A stretch of 12,461 nt of DNA, taken from NCBI GenBank assembly GCA_964348115.1, contig CAYGBY010000108.1, positions 1-12,461 on the forward strand, in the 5' to 3' direction. Position numbers and translations under genes: made by a program. Source of the stretch: Azophilus sp964348115. GTDB taxonomy: Bacteria > Pseudomonadota > Gammaproteobacteria > Pseudomonadales > Azotimanducaceae. The notes under the pieces were generated by a model that was not told the origin of the DNA, searched no databases, and was given only the letters and a program-made list of their open reading frames with translations. This document shows positions 1 to 6,722 of this stretch, piece by piece; the stretch's first letter is position 1; each line of letters starts with the position of its first letter.

Positions 1-29
1 CATCACGCCCTTTAGACTCCTCTGGGCTT
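1..29 (-). repeat. Inverted copy of 12407-12435 (29 bp, one mismatch)
   Basis: On the minus strand this begins AAGCCCAGAGGAG and ends AAAGGGCGTGATG. The plus strand at 12407-12435 is identical except for one T/C difference at the fourteenth base. The repeat contains the ribosome-binding site and start codon of the putative transposases at each edge. Confidence 0.85.
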
Positions 30-55
30 CCGGGACTTGTTCAGAGGTTCCCTAG
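1..55 (-). mobile_element. 5' end of an insertion sequence (partial, runs off left edge)
   Basis: Read on the minus strand, a CTAG tetranucleotide at 52-55 is followed by an IS-like terminus GGAACCTCTGAACAAGTC, then a ribosome-binding-like AGAGGAG and an ATG at 3-1 that would open a transposase leaving the window. The terminus matches both ends of the small element at 1191-1328. The block 1-29 is repeated inverted at the right window edge (12407-12435, 28/29). A CTAG target is compatible with IS5-type YTAR insertion, but the transposase is outside the window, so the family is a guess. Confidence 0.55.
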
Positions 56-360
56 CTCATCACGCCATCGGCGACTTTTGGCTTGAGGTCCGGCAGGAAG
101 GTCGGGGCGCCGCCCTCGATGGCGCAGCCCAGCAGGGTGGTTTGCTTGAAGGGATTTTCCACCTCGTCGTCCGGCGGGATGAGCTTGCCGTGCTCGAAGC
201 CGCCAAAGCAGATGTTGCCCCGATTCTGATCCGCTTGGGCGCGCGGCTTCACGGGCGCGTCAACTTCAGTGGGCGCATCAACGGCCCCGGAGATGCCGGG
301 GAGCGACAAGCCCAAGACAAGGCAAAGGCAGCGGATTGCAGGCTTCAAAAGGCAGCCCAA
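52..360 (-). CDS. Small exported protein of unknown function, predicted Pho regulon member
   Basis: The protein is about 102 aa and matches no family I recognise. The N-terminus is signal-peptide-like: a basic KPAIR stretch, then the hydrophobic LCLVLGLSLPG, then a likely cleavage after ISGA. The mature part (about 75 aa) is rich in Pro and Asp/Glu and has two Cys (in NICFGG and LLGCAIEGG) that could form a disulfide. There is no ATG in frame: an in-frame TGA lies at 376-378, leaving TTG codons at 360 or 348 as starts. The second (TTG-AAG, giving MKPAIRC) is equally plausible, and neither has a clear Shine-Dalgarno. A PhoB box with a -10 lies directly upstream, so phosphate-starvation induction is predicted. 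The TAG stop falls inside the CTAG that borders the left IS, so the native C-terminus may or may not be intact. That it is a real gene is supported mainly by the signal peptide and the promoter. Confidence 0.5.
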   Translation of the reverse strand: MGCLLKPAIRCLCLVLGLSLPGISGAVDAPTEVDAPVKPRAQADQNRGNICFGGFEHGKLIPPDDEVENPFKQTTLLGCAIEGGAPTFLPDLKPKVADGVMS

Positions 361-377
361 TGGCCAAGAGTGGACTC

Positions 378-421
378 AGTCTAGGCAGCCATCGTGACAG
401 TTTTATGACAATCCATGACAG
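378..421 (-). promoter_or_regulatory. PhoB box (three units) with -10 element
   Basis: On the minus strand three Pho half-units occur in tandem: CTGTCAT (421-415), TTGTCAT (411-405) and CTGTCAC (400-394), with starts 10 and 11 nt apart. The inner pair reads TTGTCATAAAACTGTCAC, close to the known PhoB consensus of two CTGTCAT-type units separated by an AT-rich 4-mer. Exactly 10 nt downstream is TAGACT (383-378), a 4/6 match to TATAAT. That is the spacing expected when PhoB replaces the -35 region. The predicted transcription start near 371 leaves a very short leader for the exported-protein gene at 52-360. Confidence 0.72.
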
Positions 422-503
422 TTTAACCAGCCCCGCACGGCACTGGCCCCGCATTGCGCCGAACCGCTTGATGCGGCGCCAATATCCGGCCTAGCCGTGC
501 GAA

Positions 504-1106
504 CTACTCAAGCAGGTTTTCGCCGCCGTCATCCATCTTCTGCGGCCGCTGCCAGTACCGGTACTGCGGCGTCCAGTCCTCCGCCCCCAAGCCAGCCAAG
601 GCCAGCAGGCTCCACAGGGCGCAGTAGAGGTCCCCCGGGCCAAACACGCAACTGTTCTTGCGCTGGATGGCCTCGCCATCGCGCTCATAGAACACCGCCC
701 CGGCCGCGTTGTCCTCACCCTGCATGACGGTCTGCTCCCGGATGTAGGCGCCGCCGCCGTGGGAGGCAAGGCGAAACCGCCAATTGCGGGCATTGGCGAA
801 GCTGCGCTGCACCTCTGGCGCATCCTTGGACAGCAGCACCACCGCCGTGGCGTCCTCCAAATGGGGCAGCAAGCCGTTGAAGCCATCCGCCCACAGGGTG
901 CAGTAGCGGCAGCCCTGGCCCATGTTGTGAATGGCCAACAGGCGCTGTCGTCCGGCGAAGAGGTCGAGCATGCCCACCTTGCCGTCCAGCGCAGCGAACT
1001 GATAGTTCGGCACCGGCTTTGCCGCATTGCCCCGCCGCAGGGCGTTCAGCCGGGCGATGCGCTCCGCTATCTGTTGCTCAAGTTCCGCTATTTCCTGGTC
1101 CGCCAT
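504..1106 (-). CDS. DUF899 family thioredoxin-like protein
   Basis: 200 aa with ATG start at 1106 and a good Shine-Dalgarno (AAGGAG, 8 nt spacing). Residues 1-25 are a charged amphipathic helix (EIAELEQQIAERIARLNALRR), followed by a thioredoxin-like fold. The hallmark is NMGQGCRYCTLWADGFNG, with Cys66 and Cys69 forming a CxxC. This matches the GCxxCxxWADxFxG signature of DUF899 proteins, which are predicted dithiol-disulfide oxidoreductases of unknown substrate. The following LPHLEDATAVVLLSKDAP and the FRLASHGGGAYI segment also fit the family. There is no signal peptide, so it is probably cytoplasmic. It points the same way as the Pho-controlled small gene but is separated from it by 143 bp containing that gene's own promoter. 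The function is not experimentally defined for the family, but family assignment is fairly sure. Confidence 0.85.
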   Translation of the reverse strand: MADQEIAELEQQIAERIARLNALRRGNAAKPVPNYQFAALDGKVGMLDLFAGRQRLLAIHNMGQGCRYCTLWADGFNGLLPHLEDATAVVLLSKDAPEVQRSFANARNWRFRLASHGGGAYIREQTVMQGEDNAAGAVFYERDGEAIQRKNSCVFGPGDLYCALWSLLALAGLGAEDWTPQYRYWQRPQKMDDGGENLLE

Positions 1107-1190
1107 AACAGTCTCCTTGCAGGCAGCGCTGCGGGATCGGGAGTCTAACGTGAAATCGCCTGCGGAGGATCATCAGACTTCTGGCTGATC

Positions 1191-1328
1191 TAGGGGACCT
1201 CTGAACAGGCTGCGTTCGCCCAGCGCCCCGCTGTTTGCGGGCGGAGATGGCGCTGCGGCCTTGGGAAGGCAACCCCCAACGCGGCGGTGATTCCACAGTC
1301 CGCACACGACTCGTTCAGAGGTTCCCTA
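1191..1328. mobile_element. 138-bp MITE-like element with IS-type terminal inverted repeats
   Basis: The left end TAGGGGACCTCTGAAC (1191-1206) is repeated inverted at the right end, GTTCAGAGGTTCCCTA (1313-1328), with one mismatch in 16. Both ends are near-identical to the IS terminus at 39-55. The interior carries no transposase and no convincing ORF. The flanking bases (CTAG on the left, CTAA on the right) fit a YTAR-type target, or TA is duplicated. It is best explained as a non-autonomous element mobilised by the IS at the left edge. It sits in the intergenic space between the divergent DUF899 and hydrolase genes, so it may affect either promoter. Confidence 0.65.
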
Positions 1329-1428
1329 AGGCGCTCCCGACAAGGGCGCTCCAGTTCCTATGCCTGCAGCGCAAATGGGAGGGAAGGCCGGAATCCGCCT
1401 TGGATTAATCCGATTGGTGGGCGCCGCC

Positions 1429-1457
1429 TTGACGCTATGCTGAGCGCAATGAACAAT
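1429..1457 (+). promoter_or_regulatory. Predicted sigma-70 promoter for the alpha/beta hydrolase
   Basis: TTGACG (1429-1434, 5/6 match to the -35 consensus) is separated by exactly 17 nt from AACAAT (1452-1457, 4/6 match to the -10). The expected transcription start near 1464 leaves a leader of about 28 nt to the ATG at 1492. This supports that start over the ATG at 1474. A second TTGACG at 1461 has no good partner. Confidence 0.4.
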
Positions 1458-1491
1458 GGCTTGACGGTTGCGAATGCGCCAAGCGGGGAAG

Positions 1492-2304
1492 ATGTCCAAG
1501 CCCAAGGTCCAGCGGCAGTTCATCAATGCCATGACCGGCCAGTTGCATTTGCGCTTGGCCGGACGGGAGGGGCCGCGGCCAGCCGTGCTGTGCCTGCATC
1601 TAATGCCCAAGTCCGGCCGCTGCTTCACCCGGCTGCTGCCGGAGCTGGCCGGCGACCGGCTGGCCATCGCCCCAGACTATCCGGGCTACGGGGAGTCCGC
1701 TCCCTTTTTCAGTGACGCGAAGCCGACAGTTCCCGACTACGCCGACGCCATCGAGGAGGTCATGGACCACTTCAGCCTGGAGCAGGCGGACTTGGTGGGA
1801 TACCACACGGGCGCTATGGTGGCCGTCGAATTGGCCCTGCGCTCGCCGGACGCGGTGCGCAAGGTGGTGAACATTTCCGCACCAATCCTAAGCGCCAAGG
1901 AGGCCGCGGACTTCGACCAGCAATACGCCGCCATCCCCCTAGATGAAGCAGGCACCCGTTTCCGCACGCTCTGGGCACGGGTGCTGCAGCACCGCGGCCC
2001 GGGCATGACGCTGGAGATGGCCGCCGCCTCCTTGGTGGACAGCCTGCGGGGCGGCGAGCGTTACGAGGAAGGCCACCACGCCGCCTTTCAGCACAGCCAA
2101 GCCTACGCCGACGCGCTGGGGCGGATGACCCAGCCCTTGCTGGTGATCAACATAGGCGACGATCTTTTCGAGCACTCCAAACGGGCGGACAAGCTGATGC
2201 GGAACGGCCAGCGCATCGATCGCCCGGATTGGGGCCACGGTTTCCTGGACCTCTGGCCCACCAAAGCCGCGGCCATGATGCTGCAGTTCCTCGATTCGAA
2301 TTAG
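1492..2304 (+). CDS. Alpha/beta-fold hydrolase with His at the nucleophile elbow
   Basis: 270 aa from ATG 1492. Further upstream starts at 1474 or TTG 1468 lie too close to the predicted transcription start. The fold is clear: VLCLHLMPKSGR near residues 32-43 (oxyanion/HG region), the APDYPGYGES loop at 60-69, the nucleophile elbow LVGYHTGAMVA at 101-111, a candidate acid Asp223/Asp224 in INIGDDLFE, and catalytic His249 in DWGHGFLDLWP. The elbow is GYHTG where classical members have G-x-S-x-G, so His105 stands at the nucleophile position. The protein may therefore be a non-classical hydrolase or lyase, or catalytically altered. No signal peptide is visible, so it is cytoplasmic. The gene is isolated on the plus strand and converges on the TonB-dependent receptor gene, with 28 bp between the two stops and no obvious terminator hairpin. 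The substrate is not predictable. Confidence 0.85.
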   Translation: MSKPKVQRQFINAMTGQLHLRLAGREGPRPAVLCLHLMPKSGRCFTRLLPELAGDRLAIAPDYPGYGESAPFFSDAKPTVPDYADAIEEVMDHFSLEQADLVGYHTGAMVAVELALRSPDAVRKVVNISAPILSAKEAADFDQQYAAIPLDEAGTRFRTLWARVLQHRGPGMTLEMAAASLVDSLRGGERYEEGHHAAFQHSQAYADALGRMTQPLLVINIGDDLFEHSKRADKLMRNGQRIDRPDWGHGFLDLWPTKAAAMMLQFLDSN

Positions 2305-2332
2305 CGCCGCCAATCCGCGCTCAGAAGACGAA

Positions 2333-4627
2333 TCAAAAATCGCGCCTTGCCTTGAACGTGATGCGGCGCGGCTCGTTGTAATACGTGGTGCCCGCCAGCA
2401 CCGAATGCTGCACCAGCGCATCCGTGCAGTTTGTGCATTCCAAGACGAACCGCAGGTTGTCGCCGACGCGCAAGGCCAAACCGGTGGTGACCTCCGCGCT
2501 GTCCTCCACCAAGCCGTTGGCCAGCCCGCTGGTGCCTACGTTGAGGTCATCCGTGCGGCGCAGGTTGAATGACCAGGCAAGTTCACTGTTGATCGCCGGC
2601 ATTGGGAAGCGCACGGTGCCGCCCAGCATGAGCGTGTAGTCCGGGGAGCGGGTCGGCTCCGCGATTTCACAGCTGGGGTCCACGATGCCTTGGCCGCCGC
2701 CGCCTGCTCCGGCGAGGCAACGCTGCCGTTGTTCGCGGATTGCCGCGCCCGGAATTTGCTCGGCCCCCTGCAGACCGGCGGCTAGGTATAGGCTCAGGTT
2801 GTCACTGGGCGCCCAAGACAGATCGATTTCAACGCCTTCGTTCTCCAGGTCGGCAAAGTTCTGCGTAATGAAGGCGATGGAGTTGTCCGGCCGAACAAAC
2901 GCCGAGGGCACTTGAAAGTCCTGCGCCTCCATGATGAAGGCGGTGACGTTCAGGCGCAGGCTGTTGTCCAGCCAATCTGAGCGGAAGCCCGCCTCCCAAG
3001 TGTGCACCCGCTCTGGTTCGAAGGGGACCAGTTCCGCGGCGGAATTGCCGCGGGCATTCCAGCCGCCCGACTTGAAGCCCTCCGTATAGGAGACAAACGC
3101 CATGAAGGTTTCCGTCAAACGATACTGCGCGGCAACGCGGGGCGTGAGAATGCTCTCCTCAAGCTCGGTGTCGATGCCGAACGCCTCGAGATTCGCCGTG
3201 CTCAGTTCCGCATCCGGCGCAGCCGGAAACGCAAGGACATTGTTGAACGGATTGTTGCCCACCAAGCCCGGCTTGAAGTCCTCGATAGCGAACGTCTTCT
3301 CCTCCTTGGTCCAGCGGGCGCCGGCGGTCAAGGTGAGCCTTTCGTTGACGTGGAAATCCGCTTGGGCATAGGCGGCGAAGGAGAAGGTGTCGTTGTCGAT
3401 CTCCCGGTCCGCCAGCAGCAGGTTGCCGAACGGAAGGGCGAAGACGTCGGAGAAGTCCGTGGAGTTCCGTTCATCGAAGTAGAACAGGCCCGCCACCAAA
3501 TCTAGGGATTCAGCGGCGAAAGTGTTGGCGTACTTCAATTCCTGGGTGAACTGCTGATGTTCTCCCGCATTGGCGATGGTGAAGCCGCCGAGCAGACCCG
3601 CGCCATCGAAGAAGTCGATGATGAAGTCCTGCTCCAGGTTGCGGAACGCTGTGATGAACTGCAAGGACCCGGCATCCGTATCCCAAACCATATCCGAACT
3701 CAGCGCCCAACTCTCCACATGGTTGCCGAGGCCCTCGCCAGCGGCAAGCTGCTCCAAGGTGCCCTTGGAAGTTGCGGCCCTGATGCCGGTTTGGGAAAAG
3801 CGGCTGGTTGTGTTGCGGGTGACGCCGTTGTCCTGCGGACGTTGGAAAACGCTTAGGGTCTTGACGCCATTGACGATGTTGAGGTTTTCATTGTCTATGT
3901 ACTCCGCCGAGAAGTCCCACGTGAGGTCGTCGCCCGGCAGCAGGCGGAAATCCGCCCGCAGGCCGTGGGCCTCCTGACCGTTTAGATCGTCCCCGGTGGT
4001 GCGGTTTTTGACATAGCCCTTCTCATCCACCCAAAATGCGGAGAACTTGCTCAGCAGGGCGTCGCTGATGGGCATGTCCACGGAGCCCTGGGCGCTGAAG
4101 CGGTCGAAATCCCCGCCAGCCACCTCCAGGAATGCGCCAAACGCCTCCGCCGGCTTCTTCATGTGGATGGCCACAGCGCCGCCCGTGGTGTTGCGTCCAA
4201 ACAGGGTGCCTTGGGGACCGCGCAGCACCTCGATGCGGTCCACATCGAAGAACGAGACGTTGTTGCCATTCTGCCGGGCAATGTAGACATTGTTCACGTA
4301 GGTGCCCACCGGCGGGTCGAAGGTGGCGATGGACTCCGTGTTGCCCAGCCCGCGCAGATAGTAGGCGTTGGCGGTGCCAAGGCCGGTGTTGTTGCCGCCG
4401 AACATGTTGGGCATCTGGTTGACGATATCGAGGGGCTCATCGACCTGGCGCGCCTCGAGCGCCTCCTCGGAAAACGCGGACATGGCGATGGGCACATCCT
4501 GAATGTTCTGCTCCCGACGCTGGGCTGTTACCACAACCTCCTCGATGGCGCTCCAGCCCGGACTGGGCGCAACCGCGCAGCCGATGGCCAGCGCCAACCC
4601 AAAAAAAACCACAACTGCCCTCCGCAT
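2333..4627 (-). CDS. TonB-dependent outer-membrane receptor
   Basis: 764 aa from ATG 4627, chosen because GAGGAGG lies 6 nt upstream; an in-frame GTG at 4699 lacks this. Residues 1-27 are a signal peptide (MRRAVVVFFGLALAIG, cleavage near WSA). A TonB-box-like EEVVVTAQ follows at 29-36, then the plug domain with RIEVLRGPQGTLFGRNTTGG at 131-150. The rest is alternating beta-strand sequence typical of a 22-strand barrel, ending in a terminal Phe as the outer-membrane insertion signal needs. Two Cys pairs stand out: one bracketing a Gly-rich loop (QRCLAGAGG to DPSCEI), the other CTNC near the C-terminus. It imports a large or scarce substrate using TonB energy. Nothing nearby, such as a siderophore, B12 or polysaccharide gene, identifies that substrate. 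The architecture resembles the large Caulobacter/gammaproteobacterial receptor groups with no assigned ligand. Confidence 0.95.
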   Translation of the reverse strand: MRRAVVVFFGLALAIGCAVAPSPGWSAIEEVVVTAQRREQNIQDVPIAMSAFSEEALEARQVDEPLDIVNQMPNMFGGNNTGLGTANAYYLRGLGNTESIATFDPPVGTYVNNVYIARQNGNNVSFFDVDRIEVLRGPQGTLFGRNTTGGAVAIHMKKPAEAFGAFLEVAGGDFDRFSAQGSVDMPISDALLSKFSAFWVDEKGYVKNRTTGDDLNGQEAHGLRADFRLLPGDDLTWDFSAEYIDNENLNIVNGVKTLSVFQRPQDNGVTRNTTSRFSQTGIRAATSKGTLEQLAAGEGLGNHVESWALSSDMVWDTDAGSLQFITAFRNLEQDFIIDFFDGAGLLGGFTIANAGEHQQFTQELKYANTFAAESLDLVAGLFYFDERNSTDFSDVFALPFGNLLLADREIDNDTFSFAAYAQADFHVNERLTLTAGARWTKEEKTFAIEDFKPGLVGNNPFNNVLAFPAAPDAELSTANLEAFGIDTELEESILTPRVAAQYRLTETFMAFVSYTEGFKSGGWNARGNSAAELVPFEPERVHTWEAGFRSDWLDNSLRLNVTAFIMEAQDFQVPSAFVRPDNSIAFITQNFADLENEGVEIDLSWAPSDNLSLYLAAGLQGAEQIPGAAIREQRQRCLAGAGGGGQGIVDPSCEIAEPTRSPDYTLMLGGTVRFPMPAINSELAWSFNLRRTDDLNVGTSGLANGLVEDSAEVTTGLALRVGDNLRFVLECTNCTDALVQHSVLAGTTYYNEPRRITFKARRDF

Positions 4628-4684
4628 GAAATGCCTCCTCACCTTGCGCGCAAAACGCCTGTTGACCTCAAACCGCTTCGTTAT

Positions 4685-4715
4685 CCAGCTATTTCGCACC
4701 CAGCTATTTCGTCAA
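4685..4715 (-). promoter_or_regulatory. Predicted receptor-gene promoter overlapped by a 15-bp tandem repeat
   Basis: On the minus strand TTGACG (4715-4710) is followed after 17 nt by ATAGCT (4692-4687), a weak -10. Two adjacent 15-bp repeats (4685-4699 and 4700-4714) share their first 12 bases, ccagctatttcg. They cover both the -10 and the spacer, where a regulator could compete with RNA polymerase. The region is clearly more AT-rich than the surrounding genes. Confidence 0.4.
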
Positions 4716-4749
4716 CCTACTTATTTGTTGTTGATTTACGCATTGACCT

Positions 4750-4767
4750 AATGATCTATCAATCATT
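4750..4767. promoter_or_regulatory. Short palindrome upstream of the receptor gene, possible operator
   Basis: AATGAT and ATCATT form a perfect 6-bp inverted repeat around a 6-bp centre, 35 bp upstream of the predicted -35 of the receptor gene. The size and AT content suit a dimeric regulator such as a TetR- or LacI-type protein, but no regulator gene is present in the window. Short AT-rich palindromes arise by chance, so this is tentative. Confidence 0.25.
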
Positions 4768-5510
4768 GTTTATCCTGTGGCCGGGGAAGTCAAGGGAGCG
4801 CACGGTATCCCAAGACCATCACTAAGAAATCCCCAACCTCTTGATGTAAAAGAAAAACCATTCGAATTGAACAGGCGTGGCGATGGGCGGGACCACCAAC
4901 TTCGCCCCCAACTATTCCCCCCATTTTTGGAAAGGTTCACCGGCTCTTCCGATTCAGACTCCCGCAGGTGGACAAGTGGAACGGGACCCGCGCTGATCAT
5001 GCGGCTGCAAGCCACAAAGTCAGGTAGGACGGGCAAAAGGCACAGAACGATCCAGACAAGGGTTGAGCATCGCCTTGCAGGACAAATCGGCAACCGAGTG
5101 CCCCTCACCGGACATTGCGACGCGCCCGTCATTCCGTAGAACCCGCAGAACGTACTGCGCCTTGGGCGCAAATGGGTCCGCCGGTTCCGCGTGCCGCATT
5201 CGCGCATCCAACGGCGCACTTGAAGAGGCAATCATCGCGCCCGAGGAAGCCGCTGCGACTCTCGGTACGGAAGTGGCGTGCATAGTGCGGCGCCTCGACC
5301 CGTGGAGACTGCGCAAGTCCTTATCCCATAGCCTGCGCCCGTCGCCCAAAGTGGCCCGAGGCGCAGGAGCAGATGGGGTCGGCGCAGGAAGGGCCAACAT
5401 CCGCGCCTCGCCAAGGACTTACCCCTTCACCCTTCGAGCGCAGACATTCAGTCTCGCGAAATCGCCCAGCGGCTCAATAGGTTGCGAACGACATCCAGGC
5501 AGCTTCGCCG
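4768..5510. other. Gene-free stretch between SDR and receptor genes
   Basis: About 740 bp hold no protein I can support. Several overlapping open frames exist on both strands (for example minus 5020-5400 and plus 5063-5560). They are rich in Arg, Ser, Pro and Ala, have no recognisable motif and no convincing Shine-Dalgarno, and no one frame stands out. The first part (to about 4900) is AT-richer, while the rest has coding-like GC content and could be decayed coding sequence. No RNA gene, terminator hairpin or repeat is obvious. Confidence 0.5.
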
Positions 5511-6299
5511 CTATCGCCACATGTAGGCGCCGCCGCACACCGTTAGGGCCTGGCCGGTGACGTAGGCGCTGGCCTCGGAGGCCAGGAAAACGGCGACGCC
5601 CTTCAGGTCCTGCGCCTCGCCGAAGCGGCGCAGGGGCGTTTGCGCCAAGGCGAGCTTGGCGGTCTTTTCGTTGCTCCATAGGGCGCGGGCGAAGTCCGTC
5701 TTGATGAGGCCCGGACAGATGGCGTTGACGCGCACGCCCTTCGGCCCCCACTCCAGGGCCAAGTTGCGCACCAAGGCAATTTCCGCCAGCTTGGAGATGT
5801 TGTAGGCGCCCAGCACTTCGGAACCCGCGAAGGCGCCGGTGCTGGAGGTGAGCATGATGGAGCCGGCGCCCTTGGCCAACATGTCCGGCGCCACCAACTG
5901 GCACAGCCAGTGGTTGGACTTGACGTTGGAGCTTAGGATCTTATCGAAGGCCGAGTCCGGTATCTTGGACAGGGAGCCGTAAAACGGGTTGATGCCGGCA
6001 TTGCACACTAGGATGTCGATTGGGCCGAGCTGTTCGTGGGTGGTCGCCACAAGCCGTTGCAACTGATCTTTGTAGCCGATGTTGCAGGCGGCGGGAATGG
6101 CCTGGCCGGGGCCGCCCTGCACTTTTTCGTTGATGTCCGCCGCCGCCGCTTCGCACTGGTCCAGCTTGCGGCTCGACAGCACCACCTTGGCGCCGTGCTC
6201 CGCCAACCCTTCCGCCATGGCCCGCCCCATGCCCTTGGAGGCGCCGGTGAGCAAGGCCACCTTGCCGCTTAGGTCGAATAGGTGGGTGTTGACGGACAT
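5511..6299 (-). CDS. Short-chain dehydrogenase/reductase (classical SDR)
   Basis: 262 aa, ATG start at 6299, with AGGGGG 8 nt upstream. It has a complete classical SDR layout: the cofactor motif TGASKGMG at 18-25, Arg44 after beta-2 (SSRK) favouring NADP(H), NAG at 100-102, Asn125 in the active-site tetrad, catalytic Ser153 (in TSSTG), Tyr166 and Lys170 (YNISK), and the PG motif in NAICPGLIKTDF. The C-terminal YVTGQALTVCGGAYMW is typical of FabG-like members. It catalyses NAD(P)-dependent oxidation or reduction of an unidentified alcohol or ketone in the cytoplasm. It follows the MAPEG gene by 12 nt and looks like the last gene of the operon, after which about 740 bp lack genes. Confidence 0.93.
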   Translation of the reverse strand: MSVNTHLFDLSGKVALLTGASKGMGRAMAEGLAEHGAKVVLSSRKLDQCEAAAADINEKVQGGPGQAIPAACNIGYKDQLQRLVATTHEQLGPIDILVCNAGINPFYGSLSKIPDSAFDKILSSNVKSNHWLCQLVAPDMLAKGAGSIMLTSSTGAFAGSEVLGAYNISKLAEIALVRNLALEWGPKGVRVNAICPGLIKTDFARALWSNEKTAKLALAQTPLRRFGEAQDLKGVAVFLASEASAYVTGQALTVCGGAYMWR

Positions 6300-6311
6300 G
6301 CGCTCGGCCCC

Positions 6312-6722
6312 CTACGGCAACGTCCAGCTAACGGCCAAGGCCAAGCCGAATATCCACAGGCTCATGGCCATGCCCAAAACGAAGGCCAACACCCGCAGAT
6401 GCGACAGGCCGTTGATGTAGAAAACGCCGTGCAGCAGCCGCACCGCCACCCAGAGGCAGGCCGCCAAGGCCCAGTAGCCGGAGGGCTCCACCCCAGCCGC
6501 CAAGGCCGCGCCGTTGGCGGCGGCGAAGACAACCAGCGCCTCCCAAGCATTGGCTTGGGCGCCCCAAGCGCGGGCGCCGGCGCCCTTGAGCTGCTCCGCC
6601 TGCACCCGGGGCTCATCAAGGGCGAAGTCCCCAAATTGCTTTTTGCGGTAGCGGCCGGTGACGCCGGCCCAGATGTAGGGCAGCAGTACGCCGATCAGCA
6701 GGCACAGTATCTGTGTTGTCAT
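6312..6722 (-). CDS. MAPEG family membrane protein
   Basis: 136 aa with four predicted transmembrane helices, at roughly residues 4-22, 60-80, 84-104 and 112-133. The loop-to-helix-2 segment ARAWGAQANAWEALVVF carries the Arg/Ala/Asn/Glu pattern of the MAPEG superfamily (membrane-associated proteins in eicosanoid and glutathione metabolism). Bacterial members are mostly uncharacterised, but those studied include microsomal glutathione S-transferase-like enzymes. The ATG overlaps the stop codon of the preceding glutathione peroxidase gene by one base (TAATG), so translation is probably coupled. Placement beside a glutathione peroxidase supports a glutathione-linked role such as conjugation of electrophiles or reduction of lipid hydroperoxides. 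Enzymatic activity is inferred, not shown. Confidence 0.88.
   Translation of the reverse strand: MTTQILCLLIGVLLPYIWAGVTGRYRKKQFGDFALDEPRVQAEQLKGAGARAWGAQANAWEALVVFAAANGAALAAGVEPSGYWALAACLWVAVRLLHGVFYINGLSHLRVLAFVLGMAMSLWIFGLALAVSWTLP

Noticed and set aside
2305..2332. Bidirectional terminator between the convergent hydrolase and receptor genes
   Set aside because: The 28-bp gap shows no stable GC stem followed by a T run on either strand.
2333..4699. Receptor gene starting at GTG 4699
   Set aside because: The extra 24 residues precede a typical signal peptide and overlap the predicted -10 and tandem repeat. ATG 4627 has GAGGAGG at ideal spacing.
5063..5560. A 165-codon plus-strand frame in the spacer
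   Set aside because: It is Arg/Ser/Pro-rich with no family resemblance and no convincing ribosome-binding site, it overlaps the end of the SDR gene, and it competes with equally long frames on the other strand.
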